DNA of 58,539 bases. It comes from an uncultured bacterium (GTDB lineage: Bacteria; Planctomycetota; Phycisphaerae; Phycisphaerales; UBA1924). A program made the position numbers and the translations under genes. Under the pieces are notes generated by a model. It saw only the letters and a program-made list of their open reading frames with translations. It was not told where the DNA came from and made no database searches. The stretch lies in assembly GCA_903834785.1 (NCBI GenBank), contig CAILKP010000126.1:1-58539 (forward strand), read 5' to 3'. Below are positions 16,516 to 26,024 of the stretch, piece by piece; positions within the stretch are counted from its first letter, which is position 1; each line of letters begins with the position of its first letter.

Positions 16516-16926
16516 TTATCCCAGTTCCGGCCACTCGGCCCGGCCGCCGGGAAGGGCGATTGCCGTCAGCAGCGTGGTCGAGACGAACATCAGCGACAGG
16601 CCGCCGGTGGCGGTGGTCCGCAGGGTCATGTGCAGCGTTGCATCGTCGCTGTCAATGTGAATCAGCCCGCCCGTGCTGGCGATGTGGACCGCGATGGGCC
16701 CGGCCAGCGTGTGCGTGCGGCCGTCGGCATCGCGCCCGGTGGCGGTGGCGATCTCGCCCTCAATCGTCCACGATGCCGTGGTCAGGCGGTATCCATCGGC
16801 GGTTGTCACGTTGCCGCAGGCAATGGCCCAGGTCACCGTGACCGTGCCGACGGTGCCGGCACCCAGAACCGTCGCGCCCGCGCGGGCGTCGCTGCTGATC
16901 GGGTTGTGGCTGATGGTCTGGCTCAT
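16516..16926 (-). CDS. Hypothetical protein downstream of the GbsR-type regulator
   Basis: A 136-residue protein that I do not recognise. It is Thr/Ala/Gly-rich with a predicted beta-rich character ('GTVTVTWAIACGNVTTADGYRLTTASWTIEGEIATATGRDADGR'). It ends with a moderately hydrophobic stretch 'GGLSLMFVSTTLLTAIALPGG' that might be a single membrane segment. The start is the ATG at 16926 (MSQTISHN). It lies 50 bp downstream of the regulator gene on the same strand, so the two are probably cotranscribed. Confidence 0.6.
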   Translation of the reverse strand: MSQTISHNPISSDARAGATVLGAGTVGTVTVTWAIACGNVTTADGYRLTTASWTIEGEIATATGRDADGRTHTLAGPIAVHIASTGGLIHIDSDDATLHMTLRTTATGGLSLMFVSTTLLTAIALPGGRAEWPELG

Positions 16927-16976
16927 GGTGTGTGCTGCCGATCGCGGGCAAGGCGTGTGGGCACGGGTTCGTTCGT

Positions 16977-17648
16977 TCACTCGGACTGGGCGACAGACTG
17001 CGCGACATCGCGGAGCTCATCGCTTGGAAGGGCCGAGAGCTTCTCGCCCATCTGCTCGATCACGCTGATCAGCTCGATCATCGCATCGACGCGGGCGTTG
17101 TGGGGCGTGGTCAGGGCGTTGCCGGTTGGTGAGGTCAGTGCCTCGTTGCCCGGCCGCGCCGCTTCGGTGGCGTCGCGAAGCTCATAGAGCGACTGCAGCA
17201 CCGGCTGCACCTCGCGCTTCATGCGCTCGCGCACCACGGCCTGCAGCACCATCCACACATCCTGCTCGGCGGTGAAGTATTCCTTGCGGTCGCCACGCTT
17301 GTGCGTCCGGGTGACAAGCTGCCAATCCACCAGGGCCCGCAGCGACATGCTCGCGTTGCCGCGGCTGATGGCCAGACGCTCCATCACATCGTCCGTGCAC
17401 ATCGGCTCGCCAGTGATGTAGAGCAAGGCGTGCACCTCCGCCATGGTGCGGCTGATGCCCCAGGTCGCGCCCATCTGACCCCAGATGGCCACGAAACTCT
17501 CCTGCGCCTTGGCCAGCGCGGGAGGAAGAACCGGCAGCGATGCATTGGCAGAGTCCCCCGCGGCAGAACCCGATCCCGGCCCCGGCACGGCCGCGTTGCC
17601 AGCCGAGGCGGTTGACTCCAGCTCAGCAGGTGTGCGGCGGCGGTCCAT
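16977..17648 (-). CDS. GbsR/MarR family transcriptional regulator
   Basis: A 223-residue winged-helix regulator. 'FVAIWGQMGATWGISRTMAEVHALLYITGEPMCTDDVMERLAISRGNASMSLRALVDWQLVTRTHKRGDRKEYF' matches the GbsR-type DNA-binding domain, with 'SRGNASMSLR' as recognition helix. The C-terminal helical part (~residues 130-223) should dimerise. An Ala/Ser/Pro-rich first 40 residues precede it. The ATG at 17648 is preferred. GbsR repressors in Bacillus sense choline; the ligand here is unknown. The upstream region contains a candidate operator. Confidence 0.85.
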   Translation of the reverse strand: MDRRRTPAELESTASAGNAAVPGPGSGSAAGDSANASLPVLPPALAKAQESFVAIWGQMGATWGISRTMAEVHALLYITGEPMCTDDVMERLAISRGNASMSLRALVDWQLVTRTHKRGDRKEYFTAEQDVWMVLQAVVRERMKREVQPVLQSLYELRDATEAARPGNEALTSPTGNALTTPHNARVDAMIELISVIEQMGEKLSALPSDELRDVAQSVAQSE

Positions 17649-17678
17649 GCAAGTAGTATCGCAAGCGGCGAGGACGAG

Positions 17679-17716
17679 TTCCACTGAACTTTCAAAAACT
17701 TTCGAAACAAGTGGAA
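17679..17716. promoter_or_regulatory. Candidate operator upstream of the GbsR-type regulator
   Basis: TTCCACT (17679-17685) and AGTGGAA (17710-17716) form a perfect inverted repeat. Between them lie two direct ACTTTC repeats 11 bp apart and a TTTCGAAA palindrome. The AT-rich island stands out in high-GC DNA and begins 31 bp upstream of the regulator start, a sensible place for autoregulation. Confidence 0.45.
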
Positions 17717-17770
17717 GTATTGGAAGTTCGATCGGGAGGAATTACGTCCGAGAATGTTTGTCTGGCAGCC

Positions 17771-17798
17771 AAGAAAAAACCCGGCTTGTGGCCGGGCT
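17771..17798 (-). terminator. Rho-independent terminator after rpmA
   Basis: On the minus strand GCCCGGC-CACAA-GCCGGG is followed by TTTTTTC. It lies 75 bp beyond the rpmA stop. Confidence 0.85.
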
Positions 17799-17871
17799 GT
17801 GGAAAAGTCATTTTGATGACGGGGAGCGTCTGTCAGTTCGCGGCATGCCGCGGCTGAGGGCGGCTCGAGAC

Positions 17872-18141
17872 TTAGAGCCAGAAGGGCTTGGCGATCTTGG
17901 GGTCGGTCGGGACCACGTTGACCTTGCGGCCGGTGAACACGACCTTGCCGTGACCGACTGCAAAGAGGGTGTCGTCCTTGGCCCGCTTGACCTGGAAGCC
18001 GGGGTGGAAGACGGTGCCGAGCTGACGGACCAGAATGGAGCCGGGCTGAGCGGTTTCGCCAGCGTACAGCTTCACGCCGCGGTACTGCGGGTTGGAGTCA
18101 CGACCGTTCTTAGTAGAGCCCTGACCTTTTTTATGTGCCAT
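17872..18141 (-). CDS. rpmA: 50S ribosomal protein L27
   Basis: An 89-residue L27. The N-terminus '[24 protein letters not shown]' is diagnostic, and '[22 protein letters not shown]' plus '[14 protein letters not shown]' follow. The flexible N-terminal arm reaches the peptidyl-transferase centre. There is no Firmicute-type cleavable extension. In most bacteria rplU (L21) is immediately upstream; here the upstream neighbour is a divergent membrane-protein gene, so rpmA is separated from rplU. A good promoter precedes it and a terminator follows, so it is a monocistronic unit. Confidence 0.96.
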   Translation of the reverse strand: MAHKKGQGSTKNGRDSNPQYRGVKLYAGETAQPGSILVRQLGTVFHPGFQVKRAKDDTLFAVGHGKVVFTGRKVNVVPTDPKIAKPFWL

Positions 18142-18265
18142 TGAAGAGGCCTTTGCAGTGCCGTCACGGAGCCGGGAGTCGCCGGTGCCGCGCGTGTGCG
18201 AAACCACGGTGCGAGCAGAAAAACAGACAGTCCGACCGACGGTGTTTCGGATCCGCCGGGCCGAG

Positions 18266-18294
18266 AGTATAGCCGGGAGTTGGCTGGCAGCCAA
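18266..18294 (-). promoter_or_regulatory. Sigma70-type promoter of rpmA
   Basis: On the minus strand TTGGCT (18289-18294), a 17-bp spacer and TATACT (18266-18271). Spacing is ideal and the -10 matches consensus in five of six bases. The predicted leader is about 118 bases. Confidence 0.7.
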
Positions 18295-18438
18295 GTGGTT
18301 TTCGCGCTGGCAGCCACACCCGCCTGCAGGATCCGGGCCTTCGGGGCGGATGCCCGGGTGGGGAAGGTCCGTATATCCTACCGGTAGTCGGCGACGGGGC
18401 GAAGCGTAGGGTGGCGAGGGGAGAAAGCAGGCCGCGGC

Positions 18439-19326
18439 ATGAGCCCGAACCAGAGCACGCCCGGGGGCGAGCAACGTGGCGATGGTGGGGGGGCACCAGG
18501 TGGAAACGTACTGCGCGACCAACCGGCGGCTGGCCAACCGGCAGGACCGAGTGGCCCTGTGGCCGGAGTTCCTTGGCACTTCCAGCGGCCCAAGCTGGTG
18601 CTGGTGATGCAGCTTGGCCAGTTGATGCTGTACTGGGCGATCCTCATCCCCTTGTTCCTCTTCTACGGGATGGAGCCGGAGTTCTGGGTCTGGGCGGTCG
18701 TGATCGTGACTGCTGCCACGGTGCTGCAGTGGCTGTACCTGCAGCCGGTGCTGCGGCCCAGTGCGATCGGCGGGCATGTTCGTCCATGGTGGGTGTGGTG
18801 CTCGGCGGTGATCGCGGGGCTTGTGTGCGGAGCCCTTGCCGCGGCGGTGCTGACCATGTCCGTTGACCTTGCCTGGCTGCTGGGGCTGAAGCAGGAGCCC
18901 GGCGCCGATGGGGCACAGCTTGCCGCGCTCGTGCTGCTTGGTGTGGTGTGGCTGATCGCGACGCCGCTGGTTGTGGCGTTTTTGAGAAAGGACCGCATCG
19001 AGCACCGGCTGGGACGGCTGGCCTCGGCCGTGTTCCTGGGCACGCTCGTGGAGTTCCTGGCCGGCATCCCGCTCTATGAGATGGTGCGGCGGCGCGAGCC
19101 GTGCATCTCTGGCACGGGCACGTTCTGGTCGGTGTGGTTTGCCGGGTTCCTGGGCTTCTTCCTGCTGGGGCCGGTCGTGGTGCTGCTGATCATCCGGCGG
19201 CGGAGCAGGGCGGCAGATCGGGGGCACTGTGCCGCTTGCGGCTACGACCTGCGCGGGCTGGCCAGCCGCGAACGCTGCCCGGAATGCGGGGCGGGTTGGG
19301 CCACGCGGCCGACGGCGCAAAGCTGA
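18439..19326 (+). CDS. Multi-spanning membrane protein with C-terminal CxxCGYDLRG zinc ribbon
   Basis: A 295-residue protein. After a polar Gly/Pro-rich 45-residue N-terminus there are about six membrane helices (for example '[17 protein letters not shown]', '[19 protein letters not shown]', '[21 protein letters not shown]', '[16 protein letters not shown]'). The C-terminus is a small zinc ribbon, '[21 protein letters not shown]', facing the cytoplasm by the positive-inside rule (IIRRRSR precedes it). I know this C-terminal motif only as recurrent in planctomycete membrane proteins, without function. It is divergent from rpmA, separated by 297 bp. Confidence 0.75.
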   Translation: MSPNQSTPGGEQRGDGGGAPGGNVLRDQPAAGQPAGPSGPVAGVPWHFQRPKLVLVMQLGQLMLYWAILIPLFLFYGMEPEFWVWAVVIVTAATVLQWLYLQPVLRPSAIGGHVRPWWVWCSAVIAGLVCGALAAAVLTMSVDLAWLLGLKQEPGADGAQLAALVLLGVVWLIATPLVVAFLRKDRIEHRLGRLASAVFLGTLVEFLAGIPLYEMVRRREPCISGTGTFWSVWFAGFLGFFLLGPVVVLLIIRRRSRAADRGHCAACGYDLRGLASRERCPECGAGWATRPTAQS

Positions 19327-19681
19327 CAGGCCCGCGGAGCAAACGGCGCATGGCATCAGGAGAGCAACCCGGTCACCCAGAGGCGGTGCGCGCACAGTCG
19401 GCCGGGCAACTGAGAGATGGTGATGCATGCATACCCAGATCGCGAAACAATCCGTGTGTGGCCGAGGGACTGCCGCGGCAGCGACGGAGGCGTGGAGTGG
19501 TCCGAGAACGCCGCTTCATCACGATTCGGTCGCCCCGGCCTGCCGGTGTGTTACCCTTGAACTGCCTTCGGTTGCCGTGCCCCGCGGAGCAATCCGCCGG
19601 AGCCTGGCGACATTCGGCAGAGCGACCAGCAGGGCAGCTTGCCCGCTGGCGCACGAACACGCCCACGAGAGAGGTACACGG
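19327..19681. other. Intergenic region before the sorting-signal protein
   Basis: 355 bp with no gene that I can support. A TTACCCT hexamer near 19551 could be part of a promoter, but there is no matching -35. Confidence 0.3.
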
Positions 19682-20374
19682 ATGCAGAGAAGCACGATCA
19701 CGGCGATGGCATTGCTGACAGGATTGACCGCGTGCGCGGCGCAGGCGGAGCTGATCCCCGTTGCGCAGCAGCGGACCATCACCGCGGCATCACTGCTCAC
19801 CGGTGCGACCAACACGCTGACAGCCCCGGACTTTGCGCCGTTCATCGGCACGGTCAACACCGATGTCCCGTTCCTGACTCCAAACGGCATCGCCGCCACA
19901 ACGACGGCGGTCTCGACGATCAACTGCTTTGTGGATCCCAACGGCGTGCGTGCGGCCGGGTCGCTGCTGGCTGGCGGCGGCGTGGCCGGTGGTGCGGGCG
20001 GTCCGACGCAGGCCTTTGGCGAGGCCCGCGCGATCGTGATCGTGAGCTTTGAGATCACGCAGGCCACCGCGTTCTCGCTGTCGTGCCTGCCCCGGCCGCT
20101 GCTGACTCCCGGTGACACCTTCGAGTTCAAGTTCCGCGGGCTGCACGGCGGCGACACGTTCATCGAACTCAGCGAGGCCGACCCCGCCCAAGCCGTGAAC
20201 CTGACGGGTATTCTGCAGCCCGGTGAGTACGAACTGCGCTACCACGTTGAGCTGTCACGTGCCACCAGCGCCGAGCAGGCACTCTACGACTTCAATCTCG
20301 TGGTTCCCTCGCCGCAGGCTGGCGTGGTGCTGGCCGGGGCCGGGCTGCTCTCACTTCGGCGTCGTCGCCGGTGA
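19682..20374 (+). CDS. Exported protein with PEP-CTERM-like C-terminal sorting tail
   Basis: A 230-residue protein. Signal peptide 'ITAMALLTGLTACAAQAE' at the N-terminus. The middle is a small beta-rich domain without recognised family. The C-terminus has the tripartite architecture of sorting signals: 'VPSPQAG', the hydrophobic 'VVLAGAGLLSL', then RRRRR. This suggests recognition by an exosortase-like enzyme and a surface location. The ATG at 19682 follows GAGAGG by nine bases. Its last 24 bp overlap tail-to-tail with the kinase gene. Confidence 0.75.
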   Translation: MQRSTITAMALLTGLTACAAQAELIPVAQQRTITAASLLTGATNTLTAPDFAPFIGTVNTDVPFLTPNGIAATTTAVSTINCFVDPNGVRAAGSLLAGGGVAGGAGGPTQAFGEARAIVIVSFEITQATAFSLSCLPRPLLTPGDTFEFKFRGLHGGDTFIELSEADPAQAVNLTGILQPGEYELRYHVELSRATSAEQALYDFNLVVPSPQAGVVLAGAGLLSLRRRRR

Positions 20375-22971
20375 GGCAGTTGGTGAGGCCGGTGGCGGCT
20401 TGGCCACCTCGGCCTGACGCGCTGCATCCTGAAGCTGCTTGAGCGCGTCCTGTGCCTTGGCTTTGTCTTCGGGCAGGCCGCAGCGGTCGCACAATGTGAT
20501 GAGCGACTCCAGCAGTTGCACGGCCAGTTGCCGCGGCAACTGCTGGGCGGCCGCATCGCTGCGGATCTCGGTGATTGCGGCCAGAGCGCGGGGGCAGTCT
20601 GCAAAGTCCGCCAGCGCCAGGGCGATGTTGGCGCGGGTGGCCAGCCGAGCGGTGGCGGACACTTCCTTGTGCTGCTCCTGCCACTGCAGGGCCGGGGTGA
20701 GCACCTCCACCGCGTCCTGCGGCTTGCCGGCCTTGCGCAACCCCTGTGCCAGCGCGGTGCGGGCGATGACAACGCCGGGATGCTCGGTGCCGAAGGCGGC
20801 CTGCCAGTTGTCGACCGCCTCGCGGAGCATGGGCAAAGCGCGGTCGGATTGACCCATGCGAGAGAGCGTGAGCCCCAGGTTGAGGTTGATTCCCAGGATC
20901 ATCGGGTGCCCGGGCCGCAGCCGCGCGGTGCGGATGGCCATGGCCTGCTCGTACGGAGGCACGGCCTCGGCAAAGCGGCCGGCGGAGAAGTGAATCGTGG
21001 CGATGTTGTTGAGCGTCTCGGCCACGGGCAGACTGGCCGCCCCGTGCACGGCGGTGCGAACCGTCAGGGCCTGCTGCTGCACGGTGAGAGCTTCTTCGAA
21101 TCGCCGCGTGACGCGGAGCACGGCACCCAGCGCGTTGAGCAAGTCGCCCTGGCGAGCACTCGGCGCGCCAGCCCGCAGGGTGCGCTCGCGATCCAGCAGC
21201 TGTCGCAGGGGCGCTTCGGCCTCTGCGGCTTTGCCTTCGTAGTACAACAACTGTGCCAGTTCGGTCTCAATGGCGATGCGCAGGTCGCTCTCGGGCGGCT
21301 GGCTGCTGAACTCGGCCAGTGCGCTTTCCAGCAGCGGGCGGGCCTTGTCGGTCATGCCCAAGGTCATCAGCGCGGTGCCGACTGCCTCCTTCACGCTCGC
21401 CAGCGTCAGCGGATCGGCCGGTGGTGAGGTCTCGATTGTGCGAGCCGCATCCTGCAGCACCTCGCTGAGCGTGGCCGACGGGCCGCGGCCGCTGGCCTGC
21501 GCCCCGCTGAGGATGGCGACCAGAAACTGGCGTGTTTCATCGAGGCGGTGGTTGGCCGCGACGACCTGATCGCGCTGCCGCTCGATCTCGGCCTTCTGCT
21601 GCGTGCGCAGCACCAGCCCGCCGGCCAGTGCCAGCACGGCCAGCCCGCCGGCGATGACCGCCGGCGCGTTGCGGCGCACAAACTTGCCTGAGCGGTAGAG
21701 CCAGGTATCGCGCCGGGCCTGCACCGGCATGCCGCCGAGGTACCGACCGATGTCGGCACCGAACTGCTCGGCCGAGGCGTAGCGGCGCTGCGGCTCCTTG
21801 CGCAGGGCCATGAGCACGATGTTGTCAAGATCACCCCTGAGCTGGCCGCGCAGGCGCGTCGCGCTCACGCCGCGGGTGCGCGGGTGGTCCACGGTTGCCG
21901 CGGCAGGGGCATCGGTACCTGGCCCGGTGGCGGGTGCCGGTGCGCCGGGCTGGCTGCTGCCGGGGCGGGGCCCGGTGCTGGTGCGGAGCCGTGCGGCCCT
22001 GGTGGGCACGGCCTCACTGGGGGCCTGCGGCGGTTGAAAGCACACCAGCCGTCGAACCTCATCGGTCGTGCGCACGGCAAAGGAGTACGGCCGCACGCCG
22101 CAGAGCAGTTCGTAAATGATCACGCCGAGGGAGTACACATCACTGGCGGTGGTGATTGGCCCGCCGGTGATCTGCTCGGGGCTGGCGTACTCGGGGGTCA
22201 GTCGCCGCTCGGTCTCGGCGGTATGCGTGACATCACGCGTGCCGCTGAGCACCTTGGCGATGCCGAAGTCCAGGAGTTTGGGCACGCCCGCTGCGGTGAC
22301 CAGGATGTTGCTGGGCTTGAGGTCGCGATGGATGATCAGCGACTGGTGAGCGGCATGCACACCCTCGCACACGCGCCGGAACAGCTTGAGGCGCTCTGCC
22401 GTTGAGAGCCGCCGCGAGTCGCAGTAACGGTCGATCGGCAGGCCGTCGACGTATTCCATGACCAGGTACGGGCGGCCGTCGGGCGTCACGCCGCCATCGA
22501 GCAGACGTGCGATATACGGATGGTCCAGCTGCGCGAGCGTCTGGCGTTCCTCGCGGAAGCGGCGGACGATCTCATCGGTGTCCATGCCGCGTTTGACGAC
22601 CTTGATTGCGACGCGCTGGTCAAACTGTGCATCGCTGCGGGCGGCCAGGTACACCGTGCCCATGCCGCCGGAGGCCAGACGCTTCTCGAGCCGGAAGCTG
22701 CCCAGCGTGGTGCCCAGCAGCTCGTCATCCTCGGCCGCGGCGCGGCTGTCGCTGGTCAGCTCGTCAAAGAGCTTGCCCAGGACCGGCTGCTCCATGAACC
22801 CGCCGACGCGTGCGGCGGAGTCCAGCAGCGAGCGGACCTGCAGCCGCAGTGGTTCGTCATCCCCGGCCAGGCGTGCGATGGCCGCCGCCTGATCGGCGGG
22901 GGAAAGGCCGGCGACCTCGAAGAAGATCTCTTCGGCGCGACTGAACCGGGCAGGATCACCGGCGGGCATGC

Positions 22972-22975
<4 letters not shown>
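20351..22975 (-). CDS. Ser/Thr protein kinase with transmembrane segment and TPR sensor domain
   Basis: An 874-residue protein. Kinase domain from ~94 to 420: glycine loop 'ASGGMGTVY', Lys125 (VAIK), catalytic Asp218 (HRDLKPSN), Asp237 (DFG), 'PEYASPEQ'. A single membrane helix at ~440-462 ('APAVIAGGLAVLALAGGLVL') separates it from a periplasmic or external region of tetratricopeptide repeats ('LNNIATIHFSAGRFAEAVPPYEQAMAI'). This is the planctomycete ECF-associated Hanks-kinase architecture. It overlaps the upstream sigma gene by GTGA, indicating translational coupling; an ATG at 22969 is an alternative start. It probably signals to or through that sigma factor. Confidence 0.92.
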
Positions 22976-23622
<647 letters not shown>

Positions 23623-23853
23623 ATCGGCACATGCGACAAGCCGGCGGGAGGGCTGTCAGGTTTCGGGATCATTCACGGCGGTGCCTGGCCCGGAGGTGCG
23701 GTGGGAGGCGTGGCTGAGGTGTTTGGGCTTTGTGTGGAACATGGCCTGATCGCTGAGAGAATTCTTCCGGATTGTTCACACGAGCAACGATCGGTGGCGT
23801 CTGTCCGGCGTTGCTTGAGTTGTTCTGTGCCGTGCTTTGAAAGGACCCTGCCG

Positions 23854-24909
23854 ATGAATCGACGTCATCACTGCGTGCTGGCCTGCGGACTGTTGCTGGC
23901 CGCGAGCGTTCCGTGCGGGCTTGCCGCATCAGTTCAGACGGCGGTGACGGCACCCGGCGCCCCCGGCAAGGCGGCGGCGGCCTCGAAGGATGCGAACGCC
24001 GCGCTTCGCTACTGGGCGGCGTTCTCGCAGGTGTCAAAGGAAGTGGCCGACAAGGTCCGCGAGATCGACTTTGACAAGCTGACGACGAAGGACGCGGTTG
24101 CCGCCGCGCTGAAGGATGCCGGACTGGAAGGTGGTCATCCGGCGGCGACGGGGATGCTCTTTGAGGCCACGAAGCTGGCACGGTGCGACTTTGAAGTCAA
24201 CTGGGACGAGGGGCCGATGGCGCTGCTGCCGCACCTTGCACAGCTGCGGACGTCATCGCGGCTGCTGCGGCTGGAGGCCAGGCGGCTGCAACTCGAGGGC
24301 AAGCCCGATGAGGCGGCCCAGTTCTGCGCGGCGATTGTGCGACTGGCCAATCACGCAAGCAGCGACCGCTGCCTCATCTCCTCACTTGTCGGTGTCGCGA
24401 TCTGCGAACTGGGCTTCGCGGAGATCAAGCAGTTGCTGGCGACCGGGAAGGTCTCGGCTGCTGCCGCGGCGGAACTGCGTGCCGCAGTCGAGGTGATCTC
24501 GGCGGATGACCCGATGCGGATGGCCGAGGCGCTGCGCAACGAGGGCAAGGTCTTCGCCGACTGGCTGGAGAAGCAGCTCGATGCTCCCGGGGGAATGACA
24601 AAGGTCAAGGAGATTCAGTCTGCATCGACCGGCAACGCCGCGATCGACAAGCAGGTCGCGGCGATGGATGCCGCGGCGATTCGCGCGGACCTGCCGAAGC
24701 TGCGTGCCGCCTATGTCCAGCTGGATTCGGCGTGGGCTGCGGCCGATGCCGCGGCGGCGATCGGACAGGTGGAGCGAGATGCAAGCTCCGGGAAGTTCGG
24801 CCTGCTGGCCCAGGTCTGGCTGCCGGCGATCAGCAAGGCCAGCGAGTCACGCAAGCGGTTCCTCTCCCGGCGTGGTGAAGTGCTCGAGCAGCTCAAGGCG
24901 GTGAAGTGA
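23854..24909 (+). CDS. Secreted hypothetical protein upstream of an ECF sigma gene
   Basis: A 351-residue protein with signal peptide 'VLACGLLLAASVPCGLAAS'. The rest is almost all helical, Ala/Leu/Arg-rich ('HLAQLRTSSRLLRLEARRLQLEGKPDEAAQFCAAIVRLANHAS...LISSLVGVAICELG'), resembling helical-repeat periplasmic proteins found in planctomycetes. No enzymatic motif is visible. AAAGGA lies eight bases before the ATG at 23854. It ends three bases before the next gene (sigma factor), so it belongs to the same operon. Confidence 0.75.
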   Translation: MNRRHHCVLACGLLLAASVPCGLAASVQTAVTAPGAPGKAAAASKDANAALRYWAAFSQVSKEVADKVREIDFDKLTTKDAVAAALKDAGLEGGHPAATGMLFEATKLARCDFEVNWDEGPMALLPHLAQLRTSSRLLRLEARRLQLEGKPDEAAQFCAAIVRLANHASSDRCLISSLVGVAICELGFAEIKQLLATGKVSAAAAAELRAAVEVISADDPMRMAEALRNEGKVFADWLEKQLDAPGGMTKVKEIQSASTGNAAIDKQVAAMDAAAIRADLPKLRAAYVQLDSAWAAADAAAAIGQVERDASSGKFGLLAQVWLPAISKASESRKRFLSRRGEVLEQLKAVK

Positions 24910-24912
24910 CCT

Positions 24913-25521
24913 GTGGGCGATGCTGCGGCGAGCTTGCTGGTGCAGTTGCGTGACGGCGATGAAACCGCGGCGCGGCGGCTGTGGAGCGCTCTCTCACCGC
25001 GGCTGATCGCCTACGCCGCAGCGGTGCTGCCTCCGCGGCTGCGGGCGGGTGCGGCCGATGCGGTGCAGGCGGTGTTCTGCTCCGTGCTGCGCATGCCTGC
25101 TGGCGAGGTTGCGCGGATTGGCAGTGGCGAGGGCTTCTTGCTCACCAGCGTTCGCAATCAGTGCATCAGCGCAATCCGGGCCCACCGGCGGGAGGCCGCA
25201 AGACTGGAAACACTTGCGCAGCGGCAGGTCGGGCCGAAGCCGGCGATCGGAGCCATCGAGGACTCCGAGTTGCTCGCGGCCCTTGAGTCGCTGCCGCGGC
25301 GGCAGCGCGAGGTGGTGATTCTCCGTCACGTGCTGGGGCTGAGCTTCGATCAGATCGAGGCCTCGACCGGGATCAACCGCAACACGGCATCCTCGGTGTA
25401 TCGCGTTGCCGTGGCGACGCTGGAGCGGCTGCTGGGCCCGGAGGCCGGAGAGCCCGCACCCGAACGCGGCGTGACCGCATCCAAGGCGCACGTATTTCAG
25501 AGCGGAGCTGCACATGACTAA
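24913..25521 (+). CDS. ECF RNA polymerase sigma factor
   Basis: A 202-residue sigma-70-family protein: region 2 around 'AARRLWSALSPRLIAYAAAVLPPRLRAGAADAVQAVFCSVLR' and region 4 'ALESLPRRQREVVILRHVLGLSFDQIEASTGINRNTASSVYRVAVATLERLL'. The start is GTG at 24913, three bases after the upstream stop. Its 3' end overlaps the next gene by eight bases (ATGACTAA region). The three-gene order secreted protein, sigma, membrane protein suggests an envelope-sensing module. Confidence 0.88.
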   Translation: MGDAAASLLVQLRDGDETAARRLWSALSPRLIAYAAAVLPPRLRAGAADAVQAVFCSVLRMPAGEVARIGSGEGFLLTSVRNQCISAIRAHRREAARLETLAQRQVGPKPAIGAIEDSELLAALESLPRRQREVVILRHVLGLSFDQIEASTGINRNTASSVYRVAVATLERLLGPEAGEPAPERGVTASKAHVFQSGAAHD

Positions 25522-25918
25522 ACCACAACCATCCCGCCCTGCCGCGCACCGTCCCGATGCTGAGCCGTTGGAGGCCCGGCTTCATCGCCTCTCGGCCCTC
25601 CGGTCAGCGGCTGAGATGCCGTTTCCGCTGGAGCTTGGCGAGCAGCTCGCCGCGGTGCGCCGGCGGCGACTGGTGGTCGGCCGGGTGCTGCCCTCCCTGG
25701 CCGTTGCCGCGGCGGTCGGGCTGGTTGCCGTGGTCGGGCTGGCGTTGTCCGGACCCGGTCGGCCGCGACCCGCCGTCCCGGCACCGGTGGCAACGTTGCC
25801 GGTCGCCGCGGGGCGGCCGCTGCTGCTGCGGGCCGATGCGGCGGCCCTTCCCGAGGCCGTTGCCTGGCAGCAGCCGGGAGTCGAACGGGCAGGGTTTCGC
25901 GATGTCGCGGCGGACTGA
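25514..25918 (+). CDS. Small single-pass membrane protein, candidate anti-sigma factor
   Basis: A 134-residue protein. The N-terminal ~52 residues are cytoplasmic and basic, followed by one membrane helix ('VLPSLAVAAAVGLVAVVGLAL') and a short Pro/Ala-rich outer part. Size, topology and eight-base overlap with the sigma gene are those of anti-sigma factors, but no zinc-binding HxxxCxxC motif is present, so the assignment is inference from context. Confidence 0.7.
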   Translation: MTKPQPSRPAAHRPDAEPLEARLHRLSALRSAAEMPFPLELGEQLAAVRRRRLVVGRVLPSLAVAAAVGLVAVVGLALSGPGRPRPAVPAPVATLPVAAGRPLLLRADAAALPEAVAWQQPGVERAGFRDVAAD

Positions 25919-26006
25919 GGGATCGCCGCGAGCGTGCTGACCCAAGTGGCGGAGTGCCCAGAACCCGACCAAAGCCCATTCGGGGGCCTGAACCCCGCAG
26001 GTCCGC

Positions 26007-26024
26007 TATCATCGGCCCCTCACG
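26007..26024 (+). promoter_or_regulatory. Candidate -10 element very close to the ptsI start
   Basis: TATCAT at 26007-26012 is 12 bases before the ATG. No Shine-Dalgarno is present, so a leaderless or near-leaderless transcript is possible. Confidence 0.35.

Noticed and set aside
17872..19428. Long minus-strand frame running through rpmA
   Set aside because: Only the last 89 codons are L27; the upstream part overlaps the zinc-ribbon membrane-protein gene on the other strand and has no features.
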